DNA from: Regnicoccus frigidus
GTDB lineage: Bacteria; Cyanobacteriota; Cyanobacteriia; PCC-6307; Cyanobiaceae
Length of the DNA: 64,000 bases
Direction of reading: 5' to 3'
Assembly (NCBI GenBank): GCA_025194985.1
Contig: JAOANE010000004.1
Coordinates: forward strand, 1 to 64,000
Made by a program: the position numbers and the translations under genes. The notes beneath the pieces were generated by a model. The model did no database searches, was not told the origin of the DNA, and saw only the letters and a program-made list of their open reading frames with translations. Numbering within the stretch: the stretch's first letter is position 1; each line of letters begins with the position of its first letter. This document shows positions 1 to 8,692 of the stretch, one piece after another.

Positions 1-444
1 TCGAGGGACGGCCAGGAGAGGGGATTTTCCCCCTCATCGAGCGAACGGCCATCTGCCGCTGATGCTTGCTCGTCATCCCAAAATCCCTCAGTGAATGAGG
101 TGTTGCGACGACCACTTGAAACCGAGCAGGAAGCCGCCATCCAAATGAATCACATGCGGCTGGCGGAGCAGTTTGCCTCGATCAGCGGCTCCTATGTGGC
201 TGAAAAACCCAGCATCGACCGCTACGGCGAGCTGCTGCTGATCCTCTGGGGGGCGATCGCCTGGATCCGTAGTCCCCAGGCGGAAGCGCCCCCCTCGCTG
301 GGGCCGCGCCGGGTGACGATCGTGGTGGGGGAGTCGATCGAGGTGGGTGATCAGTTCGGGCTCTATCGCTCGGATCGCCGGACCGCAGTCGACCAGCTCA
401 CCGCCGTGATCCGCAGCCGACTGGAGGCCGCGATGCTCGGCTGA
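1..444 (+). CDS. C-terminal part of a probable PlsC-like acyltransferase (5' truncated by window)
   Basis: The frame is open from the first base, so the gene starts before the window; a GTG at 91 is only an internal candidate start. The visible 147 residues hold an Arg/Glu-rich helix, a hydrophobic stretch (LLLILWGAIAWI) and, near the end, the string RRVTIVVGESIEV followed by a helical tail. A basic residue, a beta strand and G-x-P/S-I in that order resemble the region just after the catalytic domain in 1-acylglycerol-3-phosphate acyltransferases. The catalytic HxxxxD motif would lie outside the window, so this family call is an inference from the tail only. The gene converges on the glycosyltransferase that ends at 466. 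An HIP1 octamer (GCGATCGC), typical of cyanobacteria, lies at 253-260. Confidence 0.45.
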   Translation, partial: SRDGQERGFSPSSSERPSAADACSSSQNPSVNEVLRRPLETEQEAAIQMNHMRLAEQFASISGSYVAEKPSIDRYGELLLILWGAIAWIRSPQAEAPPSLGPRRVTIVVGESIEVGDQFGLYRSDRRTAVDQLTAVIRSRLEAAMLG

Positions 445-465
445 GCAACCCGCCCGAGGCCAGAC

Positions 466-1701
466 TCAGGCCGCCAGCGATGGCAAGGGAACCAGCTCGG
501 CATACAGCGATTCGAGCGCTGCGATGTTGCGCCCGAGGGTGTAGCGCTCCAGGGCGCGGGCGCGGGCACGGACTCCGAGCGCGGCCGTCAGGACCGGCTG
601 ATCCCGCAACACTGGCAACAGGGTGCGCAGTTGGGTCGTGACCCCCTGGGTACTGATCACGATGCCAGCGCCGCCCTCAAGCACCTCACCGTCAGCGCCG
701 GCATCGGTGGCCACACAGGCCGTTCCGCAAGCCATCGCCTCCAGCAACGCCAGGGACAGACCCTCCACCAGCGACGGCAGCAGAAAGACCTCGGTGAGCT
801 GCAACAGGGCCACCCGCTTGTCGCAGTCGGCTTCATCGCCCCACCACTCCACATCGGGGTCGTCGGAGCTCGCCATCAGTGACCCGCGCAGGGGGCCATC
901 GCCGACGATCAGCAGTACGCAGCCCTGGGGGCGGACCAGCCGCCAGGCCTTCAGCAAGGCCTCCACGTTCTTCTCCGTGGCCAACCGGCCCATGTAGAGG
1001 AACACCCGACGACCTTGGAACCGCCTGCGCAACTGGGCGAGTTCGGCCGTGATCGCGCCGGTGGGGGCAGGTTGCCAACGGTCGGTGTCCACCCCGTTGG
1101 GGATGACAGCCAGCCGCTCCTCGCGCACCCCCAGCCGGGCGAGCAGCTCGGCCTGCCGATCGGAGAACACGATCACCCGGTCGAACTTGGCCAGGGTCGG
1201 TGCATAGATCTGATAGGTCAGCTGCTGGGTACCGGCCGACAGGTTGCGCAGGCCCGCATCAAAAGCCGGATGGAAGGTGGCCACCAGCGGCACACCCAGA
1301 TGCTGGCAAAGGTCTGGCAGCCGAAAATCCAGCGGCGAGAGGGTGAGGCTGGCGTGGACGAGGTCAGGCTTGAGCTGTTCAAGCGATTCGCGCAGCTCCC
1401 GTTGCGCTCCGGGCGAAGGGATCGTGTAGGCCTGGGATTTGACCAGATAGGGCAAGGCCACATCACCGCTGTCGCCCTCCGATCGGCCAACCGCACTGGA
1501 TCGGCTCTCAGCACTGCCTCGGGTCTGGCGGCCTTCGAGTTGCAGGCCATCCCAGCCAAAACCCAGGCCAGATGACGGATTATCGAAGTGGATGAAGCTG
1601 ATGCGGTGGCCCAGCTGCTGGAGCCGCTCGGTGGTGGAGAGGCCGTAGGAGACGTTGCCGCAGAAAGGGGATTTCTTGCCCAGCCAGGCGATATGAGCCA
1701 C
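466..1701 (-). CDS. GT4-family glycosyltransferase, possibly a glycolipid galactosyltransferase
   Basis: A 411-residue GT-B fold enzyme of family GT4. The N-terminal Rossmann half begins MAHIAWLGKKSPFCGNVSYG, where GNVxY is the acceptor-side glycine loop. The C-terminal half has the nucleotide-sugar binding signatures IPNGVDTDRW (about residue 200), YMGRLATEKNVEALL, and the E-x7-E type motif PSLVEGLSLALLEAMACG. The start fits cyanobacterial glycosyltransferases of the type implicated in digalactosyldiacylglycerol synthesis (DgdA), because that family also opens with a K-S/T-P-F-C-G-N-V-like segment. That link is from memory and unproven, so no symbol is given. It could equally act in polysaccharide synthesis. 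The ATG at 1701 gives a full-length protein; the MFS gene ends 26 bases upstream, so the two may be cotranscribed. Confidence 0.8.
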   Translation of the reverse strand: MAHIAWLGKKSPFCGNVSYGLSTTERLQQLGHRISFIHFDNPSSGLGFGWDGLQLEGRQTRGSAESRSSAVGRSEGDSGDVALPYLVKSQAYTIPSPGAQRELRESLEQLKPDLVHASLTLSPLDFRLPDLCQHLGVPLVATFHPAFDAGLRNLSAGTQQLTYQIYAPTLAKFDRVIVFSDRQAELLARLGVREERLAVIPNGVDTDRWQPAPTGAITAELAQLRRRFQGRRVFLYMGRLATEKNVEALLKAWRLVRPQGCVLLIVGDGPLRGSLMASSDDPDVEWWGDEADCDKRVALLQLTEVFLLPSLVEGLSLALLEAMACGTACVATDAGADGEVLEGGAGIVISTQGVTTQLRTLLPVLRDQPVLTAALGVRARARALERYTLGRNIAALESLYAELVPLPSLAA

Positions 1702-1727
1702 CTGCCCCGCTCTTCTGAAACTGAACG

Positions 1728-3137
1728 CTAGCAGCGACGCCAGGGCTGCTCCAGCAGGGCCGCGACAGCGGCGATTGCCGCCAGGATCCAGAGCACCGGC
1801 AGCAGCCCGTAACGACTCACCACCGTTCCCGCCAGGACCAGCGGCAGGCTGAGCGCGATGTTGATCAGATTGTTCTGCAGGCCGAACACCTTGCCGCGCA
1901 GGGGCTCTGGCGTGTCTTCCTGGATGGTGGTCTGGGCCGGGATCGCCAGCAGCGAAGCACCAATACCAAGCAATGCACAGAGCGCCAGGGTGAGCACCAA
2001 GTTGCCGGTGACCTGGCCAAGCAGGACCAGGCTGAACGAAATCATGCCCAGTCCGGAGGTGGCCATCAGCCGGCGGCGCAGGCCTTGACCGAGCTGGGCC
2101 ACGGCCAGGGCGCCCACCGCCATACCCACGCCGCTCATCGCCAGCAGGGTTCCGAACTGGGTGGGCCCGAGGCCCTGGATGGCTGAAGCCAGGCTGATCG
2201 CCAGAACGTAAAGCGCCGCAAGAATGCTGTATAGGAGCACCAGCTGGAGCATGGCGCTGCGCAGGCGGGGCCGCTCGCGCAAGACGTCCAGTCCTTGGGC
2301 AATTTCACTCCAGACGCTGGTTCCGCGTTCCTGCCGCGGCGTTTCGCGAATCGAAATGGTGCTGATCGAAAAAGCCGCCAGCCCGTAGCAGAGCGGCAAA
2401 AGCACGAACTCGCCGCCGCCGATCCCGATCGCCGCGAAGCCGTTGCGCAGCAACCGCAGCACCGGATCCCCCAGGGCAAAGCCCACGATCGTGGCACCCA
2501 TGCTGGTGGCCTGATACAGAGAAATCGCTGGCAAAAGCAGCGGCCTGGGCACCAGTAGGGGAATGGCAGCCTGCTCAGCCGGGGCGAAGAACTGGGTCAG
2601 CACCGATTCGAGCAGCGTCATCCCGATCAATCCCCAGTACCCCCAGCTCAGGCCGAACAGATAGGGGCCAGGAATCAGGGCCAGGGGAGCCAGCAGCACC
2701 AGGCCGCCGCGCAGGGCATTGGAAGCGACCATCACCTGACGCTTGGGCCAGCGATCCGCCCAGACACCAGCCACCGTGCCCAGGAGCATGGCGGGCAAGG
2801 TATTGGCGACATAGATCCCTGTGGCCAGCAGCGTGATCATCTGGGTGCGGGTCTCGAAGTCGAGCCGCAGGGTGGCGGCAGCCTCGGCCAAAGCTCCGTT
2901 GTCCTGGGGGGTGTCGGTGACCCAGTACTGGGCGATCAGGAACACCATCAGCACGATGTAGAACCTGTCAGCCAGCTGGGAGAAGATCTGCCCGATCCAC
3001 AGCCGCCGGAACTCCGGCAGGGCCAGCACCGCCTCAAGCCCTTCCTTCCCTTTCGGTGGATCCTGCTTGGTTTCGTCCTGTTTGGCTGCGGCATCGGCCG
3101 GCCCCGGCGGGGGCGTGGGTCTGGAGTATCCGCTCAA
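1728..3137 (-). CDS. MFS transporter
   Basis: A major facilitator superfamily permease of about 470 residues with roughly 10-12 hydrophobic segments. After a Pro/Lys-rich cytoplasmic lead comes LPEFRRLWIGQIFSQLADRFY, a typical MFS helix-1 entry, then the loop 2-3 motif GVWADRWPKRQVM (MFS signature A, G-x3-D-R-x-G/K-R). The family includes drug and siderophore exporters, but nothing here fixes the substrate. The start is uncertain. A longer frame reaches 3227 but would overlap recO by 86 bases. The TTG at 3137 follows the recO stop directly, and a GTG at 3029 has a better purine-rich ribosome site (GGAAGGAAGGG). I use the TTG as the compromise. It lies downstream of deoC-recO and is probably in their operon. 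Confidence 0.85.
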   Translation of the reverse strand: MSGYSRPTPPPGPADAAAKQDETKQDPPKGKEGLEAVLALPEFRRLWIGQIFSQLADRFYIVLMVFLIAQYWVTDTPQDNGALAEAAATLRLDFETRTQMITLLATGIYVANTLPAMLLGTVAGVWADRWPKRQVMVASNALRGGLVLLAPLALIPGPYLFGLSWGYWGLIGMTLLESVLTQFFAPAEQAAIPLLVPRPLLLPAISLYQATSMGATIVGFALGDPVLRLLRNGFAAIGIGGGEFVLLPLCYGLAAFSISTISIRETPRQERGTSVWSEIAQGLDVLRERPRLRSAMLQLVLLYSILAALYVLAISLASAIQGLGPTQFGTLLAMSGVGMAVGALAVAQLGQGLRRRLMATSGLGMISFSLVLLGQVTGNLVLTLALCALLGIGASLLAIPAQTTIQEDTPEPLRGKVFGLQNNLINIALSLPLVLAGTVVSRYGLLPVLWILAAIAAVAALLEQPWRRC

Positions 3138-3141
3138 GGTG

Positions 3142-3972
3142 TCAACCGTTACGGGGCAATGATGGCTCAGAGCCCATGGCCAACCGGGTGGATGGCTCGA
3201 AACAGCCGCGCAACAGGCTGAAGGCACGGCAGCGGCGGCCCAGGTGTTCGCCGCCCCAGACCTCCACCAATTGCAGCAGCCGCAGCCATACCCCTTCGGG
3301 CCCGATCAGGGTTCCGTCCCGGCGTCGGGGCAGACCGGGCCGCGGCAGACGCTGCAACAGGGCCAGCTCCGAGGCATTAAGCACCAGCACGGCACCTGCT
3401 TCGGCCCCAATCAGCAGGCCCAGGCTGGGCAGCAGGCTGCAGCGCCAGTCCCAGTTCCCCACGGGGGGCTCCAGCGCACGGCCGCTGCGGGCGCAGCTCT
3501 GCAGCGGCAGGCCGTAGCCGCCGAGGGCGAGCAGGTGAACGCTGCCCTGCACCGCGATCGCCAAGGCCTCGAGGTTGGGCTGGTGTTCCTTGACCACCTG
3601 CTCCAGGCGACCCAACTGCATCAGCAAGTCGTCGAGGACCCCGGCCACCCCATCGCCACTGGGCACCAGCTGCAGGCAGAGCTCGGCAAGGGCCTGGGCG
3701 ACCGCCAGGGTTTCCAGCCTTTGGGCCAGCTGGCTGTAGCTGCGCAGCACCTTGAGCTGACGAACCCGTCGCAGGCCGCTGCCCCCACTCACCTGCAACT
3801 GCAGCAGTGACAACGGCACAGCCGCCGCCAAGCTGCTGCGGGGCCTGCGGGCGCCGGGCACCGCCAGCCGCGTCAGGCCTTCGCCATCGCTGAGCAGGGT
3901 GAGTAGGCGATCGTTCTCTCCAAGAGGGCCGGATTTGAGGCACAAGCCCTCAAGCCGCCCGTCCGGACTCAC
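3142..3972 (-). CDS. recO: DNA repair protein RecO
   Basis: A 276-residue RecO, the mediator that helps load RecA onto SSB-coated gaps in the RecFOR pathway. The N-terminal OB-fold is recognisable in LEGLCLKSGPLGENDRLLTL and GLTRLAVPGARRPRSSL, the usual start of RecO proteins (modified substrates are not involved; it acts on DNA). A helical C-terminal half follows. I see no CxxC zinc finger of the kind some RecO proteins have. The ATG at 3972 overlaps the deoC stop in the arrangement ATGA, so translation of the two is likely coupled. The deoC-recO order is seen in other picocyanobacteria, to my knowledge. Confidence 0.9.
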   Translation of the reverse strand: MSPDGRLEGLCLKSGPLGENDRLLTLLSDGEGLTRLAVPGARRPRSSLAAAVPLSLLQLQVSGGSGLRRVRQLKVLRSYSQLAQRLETLAVAQALAELCLQLVPSGDGVAGVLDDLLMQLGRLEQVVKEHQPNLEALAIAVQGSVHLLALGGYGLPLQSCARSGRALEPPVGNWDWRCSLLPSLGLLIGAEAGAVLVLNASELALLQRLPRPGLPRRRDGTLIGPEGVWLRLLQLVEVWGGEHLGRRCRAFSLLRGCFEPSTRLAMGSEPSLPRNG

Positions 3973-4694
3973 GCCGGCCCATCCCCGCTCTGGCGGCTCG
4001 TCGATGGAATGCTGGACGCTGAACCAGTGGAGGGTGGACGGCGCAGGGCCTCCATCAGGGCCACCCCCCGGCTGGTGCCCAGCCGAGTGGCTCCCGCTTC
4101 GACCAAGGCAAAGGCCTGCTCCAGGGTGGTGATTCCCCCCGAGGCCTTGATGGCGGCACGGCCACGCGCCAATTCCCGCAGCTCACTGACCTGCTCGGCG
4201 GTGGCGGCCGGCCCGAACCCACTGCCGGTCTTGAGAAAGGCGGCGCCGGCGTCGATCGAGGCCTCCACGAGCAATTGCAGGGCTTCGCGCCCCAGTCGAC
4301 CTGCTTCGAGGATCACCTTCACCGGCAGGCCCAGCTCGACAATCGAAGCAATCTCGTCGTAGACGGCGCCGCCATTTCCATCGGCAAGGGCACCGAAATC
4401 CGGCACCAGATCGAGCTCATCAGCCCCGGCCTCCGCCGCCGCCTCAGCCTCAGCTCGCTTGATCGCGTTGGGCACAGCGCCGAAAGGGAAGGCCACAACG
4501 CCAATAAGTTTCACCTTGGTGTCACGCCCGAGTCGCTCCCGGGCAACCGGCAGCCAGCGGGAGGACACGCACACTCCGGCAAAGCCGAAATGCCTGGCTT
4601 GGTCGCAGCAACGCCCAATCGCCTCCCGACCTTGGTGGGGATCGAGCAGGGCATGATCGATCAGAGGAGCAAGGTCAGGGCGATCGCGGGCCAA
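3969..4694 (-). CDS. deoC: deoxyribose-phosphate aldolase
   Basis: A 241-residue class I aldolase that cleaves 2-deoxyribose 5-phosphate to acetaldehyde and glyceraldehyde 3-phosphate in deoxynucleoside salvage. The TIM-barrel motifs are present in order: LIDHALLDP near the N terminus, VCVSSRWLPVA, the phosphate-side segment ELDLVPDFGAL, the Schiff-base lysine in FLKTGSGFGP, and the second active-site lysine in AIKASGGI. Length matches the bacterial family. The gene sits 4 bases downstream of lrtA on the same strand and overlaps recO by 4 bases, so the three probably share a transcript. Confidence 0.93.
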   Translation of the reverse strand: MARDRPDLAPLIDHALLDPHQGREAIGRCCDQARHFGFAGVCVSSRWLPVARERLGRDTKVKLIGVVAFPFGAVPNAIKRAEAEAAAEAGADELDLVPDFGALADGNGGAVYDEIASIVELGLPVKVILEAGRLGREALQLLVEASIDAGAAFLKTGSGFGPAATAEQVSELRELARGRAAIKASGGITTLEQAFALVEAGATRLGTSRGVALMEALRRPPSTGSASSIPSTSRQSGDGPA

Positions 4695-4698
4695 AAGC

Positions 4699-5289
4699 TC
4701 AGGACTCCTTGGATTGGATCACTCCATAACCGCCGTGATTACGGTGATAGACCACCTGAATTTCACCGCTTTTGCTATCGCGGTAAACATAAAAATCGTG
4801 GTCAATCAGTTCCAGTTGATTGAGGGCTTCCTCCAGGCCCATGCGTGGCATGGAGAAATACTTCCGCCGCACCGCCGGCGGCGGCAGGGCAGGCTCACGA
4901 TCACCGATCAGATCACCCGGCTGGATGGCTGCCACAGTGGCCTCATCATCCAGCTGATCAACCTGCTTCAAGGCAGACTCTTCGCCATGATGATCGCTGA
5001 GACGTTCTTTGTAACGCTTGAGCTGACGACTGAGCTTGCCGGCCACCATGTCGATGCTGGAGTACAGGTTTTCGCTGCGTTCCTGGGCTCGAATCACCAT
5101 GCCGTTGGCAAAGACCGTGACCTCGGCCGTCTGCTGGGTCACCCGCGGGTTGCGCGCGACGGAGAGATGGACATCGGCTTCCTGGACGAGACCCTCGAAA
5201 TGGTTGATCGCCCGACTTAGCTTGGCCTGCGTGTAATCGCGGATGGCTGGAGTGACCTCAAGATTGCGTCCGTGGATCAAGAGCTTCAT
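4699..5289 (-). CDS. lrtA: ribosome hibernation promoting factor, long form (LrtA)
   Basis: A 196-residue long-type HPF that binds idle 30S subunits and promotes 100S dimers. The N-terminal S30AE/YfiA domain starts MKLLIHGRNLEVTPAIRDY and continues with beta strands (DVHLSVARNPRVTQQ, TAEVTVFANGMVIRAQE). The linker is acidic, and the C-terminal dimerisation domain reads KYFSMPRMGLEEALNQLEL...HDFYVYRD..GEIQVVYHRNHGGYGVI. The ATG at 5289 is chosen over a longer frame because AGAGGTG lies 6 bases upstream and homologues start MKLxIHGRN. In cyanobacteria this is the light-repressed transcript lrtA. Its 156-base upstream gap, shared with divergent lipB, carries 15-base repeats. Confidence 0.93.
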   Translation of the reverse strand: MKLLIHGRNLEVTPAIRDYTQAKLSRAINHFEGLVQEADVHLSVARNPRVTQQTAEVTVFANGMVIRAQERSENLYSSIDMVAGKLSRQLKRYKERLSDHHGEESALKQVDQLDDEATVAAIQPGDLIGDREPALPPPAVRRKYFSMPRMGLEEALNQLELIDHDFYVYRDSKSGEIQVVYHRNHGGYGVIQSKES

Positions 5290-5357
5290 CGAACACCTCT
5301 GCATCAAGAACAGTGGAAACAGCAATCACCCCTGCCCAAGCGGCCGGAGCAACGTTC

Positions 5358-5402
5358 ACTGCATCAAATTCCACTGCAACGAATTGAACTGCATCGAACC
5401 AC
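5358..5402. repeat. three 15-base direct repeats in the lrtA-lipB divergent intergenic region
   Basis: Copies start at 5358, 5373 and 5388, exactly 15 bases apart, with consensus ACTGCAWCRAATTSM. A weaker fourth copy (TTTGCAGCGATCC) follows at 5404, one base out of phase. The core TGCATCAA also occurs at 5300, 60 bases (4 x 15) before the copy at 5360. The array lies between the divergent starts of lrtA (5289) and lipB (5446), where an operator would be expected, but it could equally be a slipped tandem duplication with no role. Confidence 0.75.
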
Positions 5403-5445
5403 CTTTGCAGCGATCCGATTGGTTTGATTCTAAGCAGGCGAGTGC

Positions 5446-6123
5446 ATGAATTCCCGACTTGACGCAATCCTTTTCGATCCCATTTCGATTGTTCCCTTCC
5501 AGCTGGCCTGGGGCTGGCAGCGGGTGCTGCAGGCGCGCCTGCTGGCCGACTCCAGCGGGCCTGAAGCCTTGCTGTTAGTGCAGCACCCCGATTGCTACAC
5601 CCTGGGACGGGGGGCCTCTGAGCAGCACCTGCGCTTTGATCCGGCCGCAGCGCCGGCCCCCCTGTTCCGGATCGATCGGGGAGGAGAGGTCACCCACCAC
5701 CTGCCTGGTCAACTGGTGGCCTATCCCGTGCTGAACCTGAGCCGTCATGGCGCCGACCTCCACCTCTATCTGCGCGAGCTGGAAGCGGCGGTGCTCGATG
5801 TCTTGGCTGTCCTCGGACTGGCCGGCGAGCGCATCGAGGGCCTGACCGGTGTCTGGTTAGAGGGTCAGAAGGTGGCGGCGTTCGGGGTGGGAGCACGACG
5901 CTGGATCAGCCAGCACGGTCTAGCGCTGAACGTGAACTGCGATCTCAGCGGATTTGGCGCCATCGCACCCTGTGGGCTGATTGATCGTCCGGTAGGCCGC
6001 CTTTGCGACTGGATCCCCGGTCTGCTCCCCGAGCAGGTGCAACCCCTGCTCCAGCAAGCGCTGGCCAGCCGGTTTGGCTTGACCCTGCGTTCGCCGACCC
6101 TGGCTGAGCGGCTCTGGAGGTGA
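5446..6123 (+). CDS. lipB: lipoyl(octanoyl) transferase
   Basis: A 225-residue LipB that transfers octanoate from acyl carrier protein to the lipoyl domains of 2-oxoacid dehydrogenases and glycine cleavage H protein. Visible motifs are PDCYTLGRGA (acyl pocket), RIDRGGEVTHHLPGQLVAYPV (the family signature RGG-x2-T-x-H-x-PGQ), the catalytic lysine in GQKVAAFGVGARRWISQHG, and the catalytic cysteine in IAPCGLIDRPV. The ATG at 5446 follows AGGCGAG. One of its substrates, the PDH E2 subunit, is encoded about 2.6 kb downstream on the same strand. The stop overlaps the proposed start of the acyl-ligase gene. Confidence 0.94.
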   Translation: MNSRLDAILFDPISIVPFQLAWGWQRVLQARLLADSSGPEALLLVQHPDCYTLGRGASEQHLRFDPAAAPAPLFRIDRGGEVTHHLPGQLVAYPVLNLSRHGADLHLYLRELEAAVLDVLAVLGLAGERIEGLTGVWLEGQKVAAFGVGARRWISQHGLALNVNCDLSGFGAIAPCGLIDRPVGRLCDWIPGLLPEQVQPLLQQALASRFGLTLRSPTLAERLWR

Positions 6124-8081
6124 TATGGCTAGGGGCCAACCGAGCGGGATCCTTCGTGAAAGGCAGAGCTGAGATCCACTGGCAGGGCGATCGCCTTGAT
6201 CAGCAGGCCCTGGCCGCGCGCCATGACTGGAGCGGCCTGAACGGCCTCGAGCAGCTCTGGCCGGCCCTGGCGGAACGCTATGGCGAAGCGCTGGCCCTGG
6301 AGGCCCCCCACAGCCATCCGCCCCAGTGCCTCAGCTATACGGGCCTCAACACCGCCATCGGCGAGGCCGCCGCCGCCTTTGCTGCCCTCGGGGTGAGGGC
6401 CGGTGATGTGGTGGCCCTCTTCGCCGAAAATTCTCCCCGCTGGCTGGTGGCCGATCAGGGCCTGATGCGGGCCGGCGCCGCCGACGCGGTTCGGGGAAGC
6501 ACGGCGCCAATCGATGAACTGCGTTACATCCTCGAGAATTCCGGCGCCATTGGCCTGGTGGTGGAATCGTCCGAGCTGCTTCGGGATCTCGATCTAGGCA
6601 GCCAGCAACGGGCAGCGCTGCGCTTCGTACTGGTGATTGAGGACAGTCCGGCTGTGAGTCAGACTGTGGCCCCGACCAGCCCCACCACAGACGGCCCTGT
6701 GCGGCCCGTGCTGCCCTGCCTGAGCTGGGACGCCTTTGCACAGCGGGGTGCGGCGGCGCCCCTGCCGGCCTTACCCGCCGGTGGCCCCCAGCGCCTGGCC
6801 ACCTTGCTGTACACCTCGGGCACCACCGGGCGCCCCAAAGGGGTTCCCCTCAGCCACGCCAACCTGCTGCACCAGCTCGGCAGCCTCGGGGTGGCGGTGT
6901 CTCCGCAGCCAGGAGATCGGGCGCTCAGCGTGCTGCCGATCTGGCATGCCTACGAGCGCATGGCCGAATATTTCCTGCTCTCCTGCGGCTGCCAGCAGGC
7001 CTACACCACGCTCAAGCACCTGCGCAGCGATCTCCAGCGGATCAAACCGCAGTACATGATCAGCGTGCCCCGCCTCTGGGAAGCGCTGCTGGCCGGCTTC
7101 GAGGATGCCCTCGCTGCCATGCCGTCCTCCCGGCGCCGCTTGATCGGCACGGCCCTGGGCATCAGCCGGTTCCATGCCTTGCAGCGCCGGCGGGCCCTCA
7201 ATCTCACCCTCACGAACGAACCCCCGGCGCGGCGGCTGCTGGCGGCCAGCCTGGCGTTGGCAAGCCTGCCGCTGCATGGCGTGGCCTCCCGGCTGTTCTG
7301 GCCCAAGGTGCGCCAGCAACTGGTGGGGGGGGTGATGCGTACAGCAATCAGCGGCGGCGGTGCCCTGGCCCTGCACGTGGATGGCTTCTTCGAAGCGATC
7401 GGCATCGAGCTCCTGGTGGGCTACGGGCTCACCGAAACCAGCCCGGTGCTGGCCTGCCGGCGGCGCTGGCACAACCGCCGCGGCAGCGCCGGACAACCAC
7501 TGCCCGGCACGGCCCTGAAGATTGTCGATGCCGAGAGCGGCGCTCCCCTGACCTGGGGTGAGCGGGGCCGGGTACTGGGCCGGGGCCCCCAGGTGATGGG
7601 CGGCTATTTCCGTAATCCCGAGGCCACAGCCGCGGTGCTTGATGGCAAGGGCTGGTTTGACACCGGCGACCTCGGCCACCTGATGCCCGACGGCACCCTG
7701 GTGCTCACTGGCCGGGCCAAGGACACGATCGTGCTCAGCAGTGGCGAAAACATCGAGCCCGGCCCCCTGGAAGACGCCCTGGTGGCCCACCCGCTGGTGG
7801 AGCAGCTGATGCTGGTCGGCCAGGACCGTCGCCAGTTGGCGGCGCTGATGGTGGCCCGAGCAGAGAGGCCCAGCCCCGAGGTGCTGCGTGCACTCAAAGG
7901 AGAGTTCAACCGGCTGCTGGCCGCTCGCCCCGGTTCCCGCTCCGATGAACGGATCTGTGGGGTCGCTCTGGTGGAGCCGTTCACGATCGAGAACGGGCTG
8001 CTCACCCAGACCCTCAAGCAGCGCCGCGATCGGATCGCCAGTCGCGATGCTGAGGCCATCGAGTCGCTATACCGCAGTTGA
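6120..8081 (+). CDS. AMP-forming fatty acyl-ACP/acyl-CoA synthetase
   Basis: A 653-residue ANL-superfamily ligase that adenylates a carboxylate and passes it to a thiol. The P-loop LLYTSGTTGRPKGVPLSH, the A4-like YGLTETSPV, the A7 aspartate in GWFDTGDLG, and A8 GRAKDTIVLSSGENIEP are all intact. Insert length and similarity in outline suggest the long-chain acyl-ACP synthetase (Aas) type that cyanobacteria use to recycle free fatty acids, but acyl-CoA use cannot be excluded. The start is unclear: GTG at 6120 overlaps the lipB stop and its own ribosome-site GGAGG, and GTG at 6156 would remove 12 residues. It lies directly downstream of lipB. Confidence 0.88.
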   Translation: MIWLGANRAGSFVKGRAEIHWQGDRLDQQALAARHDWSGLNGLEQLWPALAERYGEALALEAPHSHPPQCLSYTGLNTAIGEAAAAFAALGVRAGDVVALFAENSPRWLVADQGLMRAGAADAVRGSTAPIDELRYILENSGAIGLVVESSELLRDLDLGSQQRAALRFVLVIEDSPAVSQTVAPTSPTTDGPVRPVLPCLSWDAFAQRGAAAPLPALPAGGPQRLATLLYTSGTTGRPKGVPLSHANLLHQLGSLGVAVSPQPGDRALSVLPIWHAYERMAEYFLLSCGCQQAYTTLKHLRSDLQRIKPQYMISVPRLWEALLAGFEDALAAMPSSRRRLIGTALGISRFHALQRRRALNLTLTNEPPARRLLAASLALASLPLHGVASRLFWPKVRQQLVGGVMRTAISGGGALALHVDGFFEAIGIELLVGYGLTETSPVLACRRRWHNRRGSAGQPLPGTALKIVDAESGAPLTWGERGRVLGRGPQVMGGYFRNPEATAAVLDGKGWFDTGDLGHLMPDGTLVLTGRAKDTIVLSSGENIEPGPLEDALVAHPLVEQLMLVGQDRRQLAALMVARAERPSPEVLRALKGEFNRLLAARPGSRSDERICGVALVEPFTIENGLLTQTLKQRRDRIASRDAEAIESLYRS

Positions 8082-8147
8082 CCCCTTGACTGCTGGTTGA
8101 CCCATTGACCGCTGGCCTGAGAGCCTGGGGGACGCTTCCCCCTTCCC

Positions 8148-8636
8148 ATGACTGACGGCCATCCCTTAACGATCAAACGCACGATCACCGTGCGTGCCGT
8201 GGTGACACCACGCTGGAAGGAGGATGCCGAGCGGGAACTCAGTGCCGCGGTCAGCAACAGCGACCAACAGCTTGCCCAGCTGGAACAGGAAGGTCAGCAA
8301 CTGGTCAGCGAGATTCGCCGGCAGAGCCTCAATCCGCTCGACCCGCGCGTCCAGGAGCAGGTGGGCTCCGTGCAACAACAGGTGGCGAGCAAGCGCAGCG
8401 AACTCGAAGAGCAGAAGCGCACCCTGCTCGAGCAGCAACGCCAGGTGCGGGAACTGGTGTTCGAGCAAATCGTTGACCAGGGCCAAATCGAGGGCACCTG
8501 CAAGATCAGGGTGGGCGACAACCTGGTCCAGAAGCTGCAGGTGGCGGTGCTGGTGCGTGACGGCGTGATCGAATCCATCGAGGGAGGCGAGACCACCGCC
8601 CCTGAGACCACGACCTCTGAGTCGATCTCCCTCTGA
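8148..8636 (+). CDS. YlqD family protein
   Basis: A 162-residue soluble protein with an N-terminal beta segment (LTIKRTITVRAVVTPRWKED), a long Glu/Gln-rich coiled coil from about residue 25 to 110, and a C-terminal beta module (GTCKIRVGDNLVQKLQVAVLVRDGVIESIEG). This order matches the YlqD family (PF11068), which is found in cyanobacteria and Firmicutes with no established function. The last 15 residues are Thr/Glu-rich. It lies 66 bases after the acyl ligase and before pdhC on the same strand; the intergenic bases before it show no strong ribosome site. Confidence 0.85.
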   Translation: MTDGHPLTIKRTITVRAVVTPRWKEDAERELSAAVSNSDQQLAQLEQEGQQLVSEIRRQSLNPLDPRVQEQVGSVQQQVASKRSELEEQKRTLLEQQRQVRELVFEQIVDQGQIEGTCKIRVGDNLVQKLQVAVLVRDGVIESIEGGETTAPETTTSESISL

Positions 8637-8692
8637 GGGCGTCGCCCTTGGAGAGCACCTCCATGAGGGCCTCCTCCATCAGGGCTACGCCC
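8637..8692. repeat. paired short palindromes and a 15-base direct repeat upstream of pdhC
   Basis: GGGCGTCGCCC (8637-8647, directly after the YlqD stop) and GGGCTACGCCC (8682-8692) are related short palindromes. Between them CTCCATGAGGGC (8659) and CTCCATCAGGGC (8674) form a direct repeat with a 15-base period. No T-run follows, so it is not an obvious terminator. The rest of the gap to the pdhC start at 8771 shows nothing else clear. Confidence 0.55.
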
